NCBI GenBank assembly: GCA_003153855.1 | Contig: PMBM01000046.1 | Coordinates: forward strand, 4,699 to 16,012 | Direction of reading: 5' to 3' | Length of the DNA stretch: 11,314 nucleotides | Source: Propionibacteriaceae bacterium | Lineage (GTDB): Bacteria > Actinomycetota > Actinomycetes > Propionibacteriales > Propionibacteriaceae | Shown here: piece by piece, positions 1 through 6,311 of the stretch | Layout: each line of letters begins with the position of its first letter | How positions within the stretch are numbered: position 1 is the first letter of the stretch | Notes under the pieces: model-generated | Told to the model about the DNA's origin: nothing | Seen by the model: only the letters and a program-made list of their open reading frames with translations | Database searches by the model: none | Position numbers and translations under genes: made by a program

Positions 1-321
1 GCCGGCCCGGCCATCAACCCGCTCATCAAGGTCATGAACCTCGTCGCCGTCCTCATCGCGCCCGCCATTGTCGGGCTCCCGATGGCCGGCTCGCTGGGGT
101 GGGTGCGGTATGCCATCGCGCTGGGCGCGGCCGTGATCGGCATCGGCGCGGTATTCATCTCGACGCGTCGCGGCATGTCCATCAAGGGACACGGCGAGGA
201 GCCCAACCCCGGCCTGATCGGGATCCCGGGCCCCGAGGACTGGGACGAGATCCACGCGGCCCACGTCCGCTACGCAGCCCTCATGCGGACCGACGCCGAG
301 GACTCGCACGTCCGCGACTAG
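1..321 (+). CDS. hppA: Membrane-bound proton-translocating pyrophosphatase, C-terminal part (5' end outside window)
   Basis: The frame is open from base 1 and ends at TAG 319-321, giving the last 106 residues. The first residues read AGPAINPLIKVMNLV, the conserved stretch before the last membrane helix of H+-translocating pyrophosphatases, enzymes that couple PPi hydrolysis to ion pumping across the cytoplasmic membrane. Two hydrophobic segments follow: LVAVLIAPAIVGLPMAG, then WVRYAIALGAAVIGIGAVFI. After them comes a hydrophilic tail of about 50 residues, rich in acidic residues and histidine and probably cytosolic. The residues that separate K+-dependent from K+-independent and Na+ from H+ pumps lie upstream of the window, so the subtype cannot be read here. 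A soluble pyrophosphatase lies at the other edge of the window. No clear terminator follows the stop; the four-unit repeat element starts 43 bp further on. Confidence 0.9.
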   Translation, partial: AGPAINPLIKVMNLVAVLIAPAIVGLPMAGSLGWVRYAIALGAAVIGIGAVFISTRRGMSIKGHGEEPNPGLIGIPGPEDWDEIHAAHVRYAALMRTDAEDSHVRD

Positions 322-364
322 CTGGCACGTGGCCGTGGCGGCACTTCCGCGCGAGGTACCAGCG

Positions 365-533
365 GAGACCCCGAGTCGTGGTTCTTCTGAGCATGCTTGA
401 AGGACGTTCCTCGGCGAGGACCCGAGCTGTGGTTGTTCTCGGCCCCGATGGTGCGCTGATAAGCACCACCAGTCGGGTTCTCGATCTCGGAGCTGCCCAC
501 AGCCCCGCGAGAACAACCACAGCTCGGGTTCCG
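365..533. repeat. Four-unit symmetric repeat element, copy 1 (forward-forward-reverse-reverse)
   Basis: Four related 28-nt units lie at 365-392 (+), 416-443 (+), 455-482 (-) and 506-533 (-), separated by spacers of 23, 11 and 23 nt. The layout is symmetric about base 449. All units carry CCG at unit positions 7-9 and TT-T at positions 21, 22 and 24. Unit 2 and the inverted unit 4 share a perfect 22-nt inverted repeat (420-441 against 508-529). Units 1 and 3 agree at 22 of 28 positions. Smaller hairpins sit inside: TCCTC-GGC-GAGGA at 408-420 and TGGTGC-N8-GCACCA at 449-468. The element fills most of the gap between hppA and the META-domain gene and has no convincing ORF. Copy 2 at 8781-8949 has the same dimensions. 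It could be a structured RNA or terminator, a multi-site protein-binding element, or a small non-autonomous mobile repeat; the sequence does not decide. Confidence 0.85.
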
Positions 534-568
534 GCTCCACGGCCCGACGCCAGCGGTGTACTGGAGAC

Positions 569-1159
569 ATGCAGCTCCAGGCGCATGAGCGGACACCACG
601 CCCCGGCCGGAAACGTAGAGCGTGGCTCGTCGGGGGGATCGTCGTCGTCCTTCTCCTCGCAGCCGTCCTCTGGGAGGGCAAGCCCTGGACGAACTTGTCC
701 GCCAGACTGGTCGACACCAGCTGGAGGATCGAGAAGGTTCGGGGCGTGCCGATGAAGGCGGGAGGCTACTTCACGCCGTTCCTCCAGTTCCTCCCACACG
801 CGACGATCTTCGGGACCGACATCTTCTTGGGCGAGGACACGTGCAACGCGTTACAGGGCACGTACGTCGTGACGGGCGATCAGCTGCAGTTCACCGACAT
901 CGGGGGGACGCTCGTCGGGTGCCAGGACGGGACCGACGTGATCGGCGCGCTGACCGCTACCCACTCGTGGCACAAGGACGGGGACCGGCTCTTCCTGTAC
1001 GACGCACGGGGCACAGGGACGATCGAGCTCACCAGGACCAGCTACGTGCGCTGGACACCAGACCAGCCGGCCCCGACGCCGACCCAGGACCCGAACGCGG
1101 GGCCTGTGGTCGACTCGTCGCGACTGGCGATCCAGAGCCCGTCGGCAACAAATACCTAG
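569..1159 (+). CDS. Membrane-anchored META (HslJ-like) domain protein
   Basis: The protein has 196 residues: a basic N-terminus (about 1-17, with RKRR), one transmembrane helix (about 18-35), an extracytoplasmic META domain (about 48-158) and a Pro/Thr/Asn-rich C-terminal tail. Family marks are the opening DTSW at 49-52, the CN pair at Cys92-Asn93, G-x-Y-x3-G-x-x-L-x-F right after it, and a second cysteine at 118. HslJ-type META proteins have the same order (W...GCN...G.Y...L.F...T..C). Their role in actinobacteria is unsettled; HslJ in E. coli is linked to heat and novobiocin resistance. The start has no well-spaced Shine-Dalgarno site, but TGTACT (557-562) lies 6 nt upstream, as for other apparently leaderless starts here. 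The stop codon overlaps that of the convergent YqeY-like gene. Confidence 0.8.
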   Translation: MQLQAHERTPRPGRKRRAWLVGGIVVVLLLAAVLWEGKPWTNLSARLVDTSWRIEKVRGVPMKAGGYFTPFLQFLPHATIFGTDIFLGEDTCNALQGTYVVTGDQLQFTDIGGTLVGCQDGTDVIGALTATHSWHKDGDRLFLYDARGTGTIELTRTSYVRWTPDQPAPTPTQDPNAGPVVDSSRLAIQSPSATNT

Positions 1160-1614
1160 CCCGCGAGCGCTGCCTTGACCTTGGCGGCGATGACGGAACC
1201 CTCGGCGCGGCCCTTGGCGCGGGCGTTGACGGCCTTGATGACCTGGCCCATCTGCTTCATCGAGACGCCCTCGCCGGCAGCGGCGACCTCCTCGGCCACG
1301 ATCGCGTCGACCTCGGCCTCGGTGAGGGCGGTCGGCAGGTACGCGCCGAGCAGCTCGACCTCGGCCAGCTCCTTGGAGGCGAGCTCCGGACGGTTGCCCG
1401 CCTCGTACAGCTCCGCGGACTCCTTGCGCTTGCGCACCTCGCGGCCGAGGATGGCTCGCTCCTCGTCCTCGCTGAGCTCGCGGGCGCTCGTGCCGGCGAC
1501 CTCCTCGGTCTGGATGGCCGACAGCACCATCCGGATAACGCCCGTACGGAACGCGTCGCGGGCCTTCATCGAGGTGGTGAGATCGCTGCGGAGCTGGGCC
1601 TTGAGGGCTGCCAT
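1156..1614 (-). CDS. GatB/YqeY domain-containing protein
   Basis: This 152-residue protein starts MAALKAQLRSDLTTSMKARD and is all-helical in character. It carries the family features TSMKARDAFRTGVIRMVLSA near the N-terminus and the run YLPTALTEAEVDAIV, with MKQMGQVIKAVNARAKGRAEG towards the C-terminus. YqeY proteins are stand-alone relatives of the C-terminal tRNA-binding domain of the GatB subunit of Asp/Glu-tRNA amidotransferase; their own role is poorly known. The frame stays open to base 1695, but the start at 1614 is preferred because AAAGGA lies just upstream at proper spacing and the extension is Arg/Pro-rich and unlike the family. The gene meets the META-domain gene tail to tail: the palindrome CTAG (1156-1159) contains both TAG stops. 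Confidence 0.9.
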   Translation of the reverse strand: MAALKAQLRSDLTTSMKARDAFRTGVIRMVLSAIQTEEVAGTSARELSEDEERAILGREVRKRKESAELYEAGNRPELASKELAEVELLGAYLPTALTEAEVDAIVAEEVAAAGEGVSMKQMGQVIKAVNARAKGRAEGSVIAAKVKAALAG

Positions 1615-1680
1615 GGTGTCCTTTCGTCTCCGACATCCTCTCACTGGGTCTTTAGAGGCGCTCGTGACATACCTCGCCGG

Positions 1681-1686
1681 TACCGT
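1681..1686 (+). promoter_or_regulatory. Putative -10 hexamer of a leaderless transcript (TACCGT)
   Basis: TACCGT fits the actinobacterial -10 pattern TANNNT and ends 7 nt before the ATG at 1694, so transcription would begin at or next to the start codon. The only SD-like bases (GAGGA, 1688-1692) stand one base from the ATG, too close to work. No convincing -35 was seen at a 16-18 bp spacing. Confidence 0.45.
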
Positions 1687-1693
1687 TGAGGAC

Positions 1694-3520
1694 ATGAAAC
1701 GGTTGGGATTGGTGCTCGCGACGTTGGTGCTGGCTCTCGGGGTTGTCGCGGTGGCCTCTCCAAAGGCCTACGCGGCAAGTGCTCCCATCACACGCATGGC
1801 TGTCACGGCGTCCGTGGCGACCGACGGGACCATCACGGTGGCCGAGGAGTTCGACATGGACTTCACCACCGCCGGCCACGGTCCCTACCTCTACTTCACG
1901 ACGCGGCAGGGGAGCGGACAGACCAACCAGTACCGCATCTACGACTACCACTTCGTGAGCGTGACCAGCTCGACCGGAGCCCCGACGACGTTCATCACCG
2001 AGACGCCGCAGTACGGCACCACGGCGCTGCGGATCGGCGACGCCAGCAAGACGGTGACCGGCACCCAGACGTACACGGTCTCGTACACGGTGAAGGGCAT
2101 CGTCAACCCGAACGTCAGCTCGAGCAGCATGGACGAGCTGTACTGGAACGTCATCGGCACCGGCTTCACGATCCCGATCAGCAACATCACGGTGAACGTG
2201 ACGGGTCCCGCGGCCGTTCAGAAGACCACCTGCTACATGGGCGCGAACTTCGACCAGTCCTGCACCGCCAACACCTTCTCCGGCGACAAGGCCACGTACT
2301 CGCAGACCAACCTGTCGACCGGTCAGGGGCTCGCGATCGCGGCCGGCTGGCCGGTCGGCACGTTCGTGAACGCGGAGCCGACGTTCGAGACACACACCGG
2401 CTCGACGAGCAGCAGCTCTCCGCTGGCCTCTCTGACCTCGCCCATCGGTCTCGGAGCTGCGGGCGTCGTGGTGCTCGGTGCGATCGGCTGGCTGATCGCG
2501 GCGTCACGGCGCGGACGCGACGAGATGTACGCGGGGCTGACGCCCGGCCTCGTGCCGGTGGCCGGTGAGCCGGCGCCGGTGGTCAAGGTGAGCTCGATCC
2601 CGTTCGCCGTACAGTTCACGCCGCCGAAGGGCGTCCTGCCGGGCATGATCGGCACGCTGTTCGACGAGAAGGCCGAGACCAGGGACGTGACGGCCACGCT
2701 CGTCGACCTCGCGGCGCGCGGCTTCTGGCGGATCGAGCAGCCCGACCCCAAGGGCGACTTCCAGATCGTCAGGCTGGCCCCGCCCAAGGGTCTGACCGCG
2801 TACGAGCAGCTGCTGTACGACGCGCTGTTCGGCGACGGCTCACAGGTCGTCACGAGCAGCGAGCTGCAGGGCAAGTCGTTCGGCCAGTCCGTACAGTCCA
2901 TCGAGCGTGAGCTGTACAACGCGGTCACGGCCGTCGGCTGGTTCAAGGGCAACCCGCAGTCGGCCCGCGGCGTCCGGTCCGCATTCGGCATCGTCCTGGC
3001 CGTCGCAGGGTTCTTCCTCAGCTTCAACGGCGGGTTCGTCGTCGGGGTCCCGCTCGTGGTGGTCGGCGCCGCCGTGGCGATCAGTGCACGCTTCGCGCCC
3101 GTCCGTTCGGCGGTCGGCAGTGCGATGACGAGCCAAGCGCTGGGCTTCAAGCAGTACCTGGAGACCGCCGAGGCCGACCAGATCAAGTGGGAGGAAGGTC
3201 AGGACATCTTCTCCCGCTACCTCCCGTACGCGATCGCCTACGGCTGTGCGGACCGCTGGGCGAAGATCTTCGCCGACCTCGCTGCTCGGGGGGTGCCCAT
3301 CACGCAACCGACCTGGTACATCGGGCCGGGGTACGGCTACGGCTACGGAGCTGCGTGGGGCGCCGGCGGCTTCGACTCCATCATCAGCACGTTGGACGGC
3401 TTCAGCTCCTCCGCGGCCACGGCCATGACCGCTGCCACAGCCGGCTCGAGCGGCGGCTCGGGATTCTCCGGCGGCGGCTTCGGCGGCGGCGGTGGCGGCG
3501 GGGGCGGCGGCAGCTGGTGA
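1694..3520 (+). CDS. DUF2207 family membrane protein, paralogue 1
   Basis: The 608-residue protein has a signal peptide (residues 1-27, likely cut after AYA), an extracytoplasmic beta-rich domain (about 30-240) with cysteines 180 and 190 that may form a disulfide, a transmembrane helix (about 245-268) followed by SRRGRDE, a cytosolic region (about 290-425), a helical hairpin in the membrane (about 428-466), then a conserved block with YLETAEADQI and YLPYAIAYGC. It ends in a glycine-rich tail closing in GSW. This order is that of DUF2207 (YciQ-type) predicted membrane proteins, whose function is not established. The frame stays open to 1175, but that extension is antisense to the YqeY-like gene; the ATG at 1694 directly precedes the signal peptide. 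The stop overlaps the GTG of the next paralogue, so the two are probably co-expressed. Confidence 0.85.
   Translation: MKRLGLVLATLVLALGVVAVASPKAYAASAPITRMAVTASVATDGTITVAEEFDMDFTTAGHGPYLYFTTRQGSGQTNQYRIYDYHFVSVTSSTGAPTTFITETPQYGTTALRIGDASKTVTGTQTYTVSYTVKGIVNPNVSSSSMDELYWNVIGTGFTIPISNITVNVTGPAAVQKTTCYMGANFDQSCTANTFSGDKATYSQTNLSTGQGLAIAAGWPVGTFVNAEPTFETHTGSTSSSSPLASLTSPIGLGAAGVVVLGAIGWLIAASRRGRDEMYAGLTPGLVPVAGEPAPVVKVSSIPFAVQFTPPKGVLPGMIGTLFDEKAETRDVTATLVDLAARGFWRIEQPDPKGDFQIVRLAPPKGLTAYEQLLYDALFGDGSQVVTSSELQGKSFGQSVQSIERELYNAVTAVGWFKGNPQSARGVRSAFGIVLAVAGFFLSFNGGFVVGVPLVVVGAAVAISARFAPVRSAVGSAMTSQALGFKQYLETAEADQIKWEEGQDIFSRYLPYAIAYGCADRWAKIFADLAARGVPITQPTWYIGPGYGYGYGAAWGAGGFDSIISTLDGFSSSAATAMTAATAGSSGGSGFSGGGFGGGGGGGGGGSW
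3440..3517 (+). repeat. Glycine-tail coding repeat, copy in paralogue 1
   Basis: This GGC-rich stretch encodes the tail GSSGGSGFSGGG followed by a long Gly run and SW. Its first 39 nt (3440-3478) match 5281-5319 in paralogue 2 at 36 positions. The low-complexity GGC tracts are prone to slippage, so the exact number of glycines may differ between strains. Confidence 0.75.
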
Positions 3521-5370
3521 GCCGCCCGCCGGCCGGCCGGAAGTACGTCGCGACCGCCCTCATCGCCGTCTTCGCGATCACCGTGGTGTTGGGCGGGCTG
3601 ATCGCCTTGGGCCTTCGGCAAGGGCAGGACTCGATCACGCGGATGGACATCGCCGCCCATATCGCGGCGGACGGGTCGCTCGCCGTCACCGAGACGTTCG
3701 ACGTGCACTTCGTCGGGACCGGCCACGGACCGTACGTCTACTTCGTCACCCGGCAGGCGACGGGCACGAAGGACCAGTACCGGGAACTGGACTACTCGGT
3801 GACCGGGGTGACCAGCCCCACGGGTGCCCCGGCGGACCAGGTGATCAGCGCACCGAGCTACGGCGTGCTGATGGTCCGGATCGGCAACCCGGACGTCCAA
3901 GTGAGCGGTGACCAGACGTACGTGCTCACGTACACGGTGTCCGGCGTCGTGAACCCCAAGGTCGTCGCAAGCGGGATGGACGAGCTGTACTGGAACGTCA
4001 TCGGGACCGGCTGGACCCTCTCCATGTCCAACATCACCGTCACGCTGACCTCCGACGCCGAGATCTCTGCGACCCAGTGTCTGCAGGGGAGTACCTACTC
4101 GGGGAGCTGTGCAGACTCGGGGTCGGGCAGCAGCGCCACGTACAGGCAGGACAGCCTGGCGCCGGGTCAGGGGATGGCGATCGTCGCCGGATGGCCGTGG
4201 GGAACGTTCAGCGCTGCCGAGCCCACGTACAGCACGCACTCGACCCCGCCGCCGGCCTTCGAGATGACCCCCCTCAAGGACGCGGTGGTCGGTGGGTCGG
4301 TGCTCCTCGTCCTGGTCTGCGGCGTGGTGCTGTGGTGGCGGGGCAGGGACCAGATCTTCACCGCAGTCTCGCCCGGACTGCTGCCGATGGCGAACGAGAC
4401 CGCCGATACGCGGCGGGTCCGTCAGGTGCCGTACGCCGTCCGCTTCTCCCCACCGGATGCCGTCGGCCCTGGCATGGTCGGCACCCTCCTGGATCGCAAG
4501 GCCGACATCGTCGACGTGACGGCGACGCTCACGGATCTCGCCGTACGCGGGCTGATCCGTTTCGAGGCCAGGAAGAGCTCGGACATCCCGCGGATCCACA
4601 AGGTGGTGGCCGACCCGCAGGGGCTGGTCCCGTACGAGCAGGAGCTCTTCGACGCGCTCTTCCCGAAGGGCGCGCTCAAGGCCGGTACGGGCAGGCTGAC
4701 CGGCCATCCGTTCGGCTTGGCGGTGTCGAAGGTCCGCCACGACCTGTACGCGGCGGTGGTCGAGGCCGGATGGTTCTCCAGCCCTCCCGACTCGACCAAG
4801 ACCGTGCTCACGGTCGGCGCGGTGGTCGCCCTCACCGCTTCGATCATCACCCTCGGGTTCGGAGCATTCTTCGGGTGGGGCCTGCTCGCCGTCCCGGTGC
4901 TCCTGCTCGCCGTCGTCCTCTTCGTCGCCCGGTGGTGGCTGCCCGCCAGGACTCCCGCGGGCAGCGCCCTGCTGTCGCAGACCCTCGGGTTCAAGCTGTA
5001 CCTCGAGACCGCGGAGGCCGACCAGATCGCGTTCGAAGAGGCGGAGAACATCTTCTCCCACTACCTCCCCTACGCCATCGCGTTCGGCTGCGTCGACCAC
5101 TGGGTCTCGGTGTTCGCCGAGCTGGTCGACCGTGGCGCACCCATGTCGACTCCCGCCTGGTACTCCGGCGGCAGCAACGCGTCCCTCCAGACGATGTTCG
5201 CTGCGACAGGGTCGAACTCGTTGACCGGGATATTCACCGGCCTGGGGAACTCGTTCGACTCGGCCGTCTACACGCCCACGGCCGGCTCCAGCGGCGGATC
5301 GGGATTCTCCGGCGGTGGCGGTGGGTTCAGCGGCGGCGGCATCGGCGGCGGCGGGGGCGGCACGTGGTGA
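3517..5370 (+). CDS. DUF2207 family membrane protein, paralogue 2
   Basis: The 617-residue protein starts at a GTG that overlaps the previous stop (GTGA, 3517-3520), a layout typical of translational coupling. It has the same order as paralogue 1: an N-terminal hydrophobic helix (about 11-33), an extracytoplasmic domain with cysteines 188 and 198, a transmembrane helix (about 256-274), a cytosolic region, a membrane hairpin (about 429-475), the YLETAEADQI and YLPYAIAFGC blocks, and a Gly-rich tail ending GTW. It lacks the AxA cleavage site of paralogue 1, so the N-terminal helix may stay as an anchor. The frame is open back to 3187 but only as a shadow of paralogue 1. The two proteins probably arose by tandem duplication and may form a hetero-oligomer; function is unknown. 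Confidence 0.85.
   Translation: MSRPPAGRKYVATALIAVFAITVVLGGLIALGLRQGQDSITRMDIAAHIAADGSLAVTETFDVHFVGTGHGPYVYFVTRQATGTKDQYRELDYSVTGVTSPTGAPADQVISAPSYGVLMVRIGNPDVQVSGDQTYVLTYTVSGVVNPKVVASGMDELYWNVIGTGWTLSMSNITVTLTSDAEISATQCLQGSTYSGSCADSGSGSSATYRQDSLAPGQGMAIVAGWPWGTFSAAEPTYSTHSTPPPAFEMTPLKDAVVGGSVLLVLVCGVVLWWRGRDQIFTAVSPGLLPMANETADTRRVRQVPYAVRFSPPDAVGPGMVGTLLDRKADIVDVTATLTDLAVRGLIRFEARKSSDIPRIHKVVADPQGLVPYEQELFDALFPKGALKAGTGRLTGHPFGLAVSKVRHDLYAAVVEAGWFSSPPDSTKTVLTVGAVVALTASIITLGFGAFFGWGLLAVPVLLLAVVLFVARWWLPARTPAGSALLSQTLGFKLYLETAEADQIAFEEAENIFSHYLPYAIAFGCVDHWVSVFAELVDRGAPMSTPAWYSGGSNASLQTMFAATGSNSLTGIFTGLGNSFDSAVYTPTAGSSGGSGFSGGGGGFSGGGIGGGGGGTW
5281..5367 (+). repeat. Glycine-tail coding repeat, copy in paralogue 2
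   Basis: This is the second copy of the Gly-tail coding stretch, starting GSSGGSGFSGGG, with an extra GFSGGG repeat before the final Gly run and TW. It matches 3440-3478 at 36 of 39 nt in its first part. The two copies are far closer than most of the rest of the two genes. Confidence 0.75.
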
Positions 5371-5405
5371 TCGCCGGTTTCCCGGGTTCGACCTGCCCCG
5401 ACCAC

Positions 5406-5411
5406 TACACT
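5406..5411 (+). promoter_or_regulatory. Putative -10 hexamer of a leaderless transcript (TACACT)
   Basis: TACACT matches TANNNT and ends 8 nt before the ATG at 5420. A TTCGAC sequence (5387-5392) resembles a -35 but stands only 13 bp away, shorter than usual. No Shine-Dalgarno sequence precedes the ATG. If real, the zinc-ribbon gene has its own promoter in addition to any read-through from the DUF2207 pair. Confidence 0.45.
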
Positions 5412-5419
5412 CGGCACCC

Positions 5420-6250
5420 ATGACCGCGTGTCCACAGTGTGGAACCGAGCCGCCCGACGGAGCACTGTTCTGCCCGTCGTGCGGGGCACGGATGTCGGCC
5501 GAGCCAAGGACGAGCCCGGCCGCTCCCGCGTGGGACCTGGACCGTCCGGCCATCCCCGACGACCTGTACCGTCGCCCCGTCGAGGAGCCACCGGCCGCTC
5601 CCGGTGACGACCTCTTCCGGTCGCCCGGCGCGAAGGGGGACCCGGAGGCGACCGCGGTGCGACCCGTACCGCCGCCCTTGATGCCCGCGCCCGCCTGGCA
5701 GTACCGTCCGGGCACTCCGGAGGCCGACCTGCTGCCGTCGGAACGCCCGTACGTTCCCCTGCCGCCGTCTTCCCCTCGGCCCGCGCGCGGCAACCTCGCG
5801 GGCTCGCGGGGCGTCATCATCCTGCTGGTGCTCCTGGTCATCGCGGCGATCGCCGGAGGCATCCTGTGGTTCACCGGCGGAGGTTCGCCGACCGCTGGTT
5901 CGAGCCCGTCGAAGTCCGCGTCCTTGACGCCCTCGGCATCGGCCAGCAAGGCCAGCGGGACGCCGTCGAAGGCGCAGAGCGCCACGGTGACACCGTCCGC
6001 GGTCCCGTCCGACGCGTTCCCGCCGGCGGGCGCGGCCCTGTGCTCCGGCTCGACGACCGTGGCCGTCAACTCGACGACGAGCTGCGGCTTCGCGCTCAAC
6101 GTGGCCGCGGCGATCCCGGCCGGCGCGACCGGGAGCTTCACCGTGACAGCGAACTCCCCGGCGACCAACAAGGACTACCAGATGGCCTGTGTGCGCGGCA
6201 CGTACACGGTCTGTACGGGCGGCGTGAACGCGTTGGTGTACGTGAAGTGA
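5420..6250 (+). CDS. Zinc-ribbon, single-pass membrane protein
   Basis: The protein has 276 residues. It begins with a zinc ribbon, CPQC at 4-7 and CPSC at 18-21 (CxxC-x10-CxxC), followed by a Pro-rich cytosolic linker to about 128. One transmembrane helix lies at about 131-152 (GVIILLVLLVIAAIAGGILW). A Ser/Thr/Ala-rich extracellular stalk (about 155-205) leads to a small C-terminal domain with four cysteines, in LCSGS, SCGF, MACV and TVCT, probably two disulfides. Zinc-ribbon/TM proteins of this form are common in actinobacteria and mostly uncharacterised. The gene lies 49 bp after the DUF2207 pair on the same strand, which suggests a shared role at the membrane, but it may be transcribed from its own promoter. 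I do not recognise the C-terminal domain. Confidence 0.75.
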   Translation: MTACPQCGTEPPDGALFCPSCGARMSAEPRTSPAAPAWDLDRPAIPDDLYRRPVEEPPAAPGDDLFRSPGAKGDPEATAVRPVPPPLMPAPAWQYRPGTPEADLLPSERPYVPLPPSSPRPARGNLAGSRGVIILLVLLVIAAIAGGILWFTGGGSPTAGSSPSKSASLTPSASASKASGTPSKAQSATVTPSAVPSDAFPPAGAALCSGSTTVAVNSTTSCGFALNVAAAIPAGATGSFTVTANSPATNKDYQMACVRGTYTVCTGGVNALVYVK

Positions 6251-6311
6251 GCCTGACCGGCTCGCTGGCGCGCGGACTGTCGGACGCCTGCTCGTCTGCC
6301 AGGATGACGCC

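Noticed and set aside
359..556. CCAGCGG direct repeats (359-365 and 550-556) as target-site duplications around copy 1
   Set aside because: A 7-bp GC-rich match is likely by chance here, the right copy is 17 bp away from the last unit, and copy 2 has no matching flanks.
622..1689. Forward open frame of 355 codons across the META and YqeY genes
   Set aside because: Its composition is Arg/Gly/Asp-rich with no motif, and it overlaps two well-supported genes.
1175..1693. Upstream extension of the first DUF2207 frame
   Set aside because: It is antisense to the YqeY-like gene; a clear signal peptide begins at 1694.
3343..6171. Reverse-strand open frame of 942 codons
   Set aside because: It is antisense to DUF2207 paralogue 2 and the zinc-ribbon gene, is rich in Arg/Gly/Pro/Asp of low complexity, and shows no family motif; the + strand genes have clear domains. 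It is a typical GC-rich shadow.
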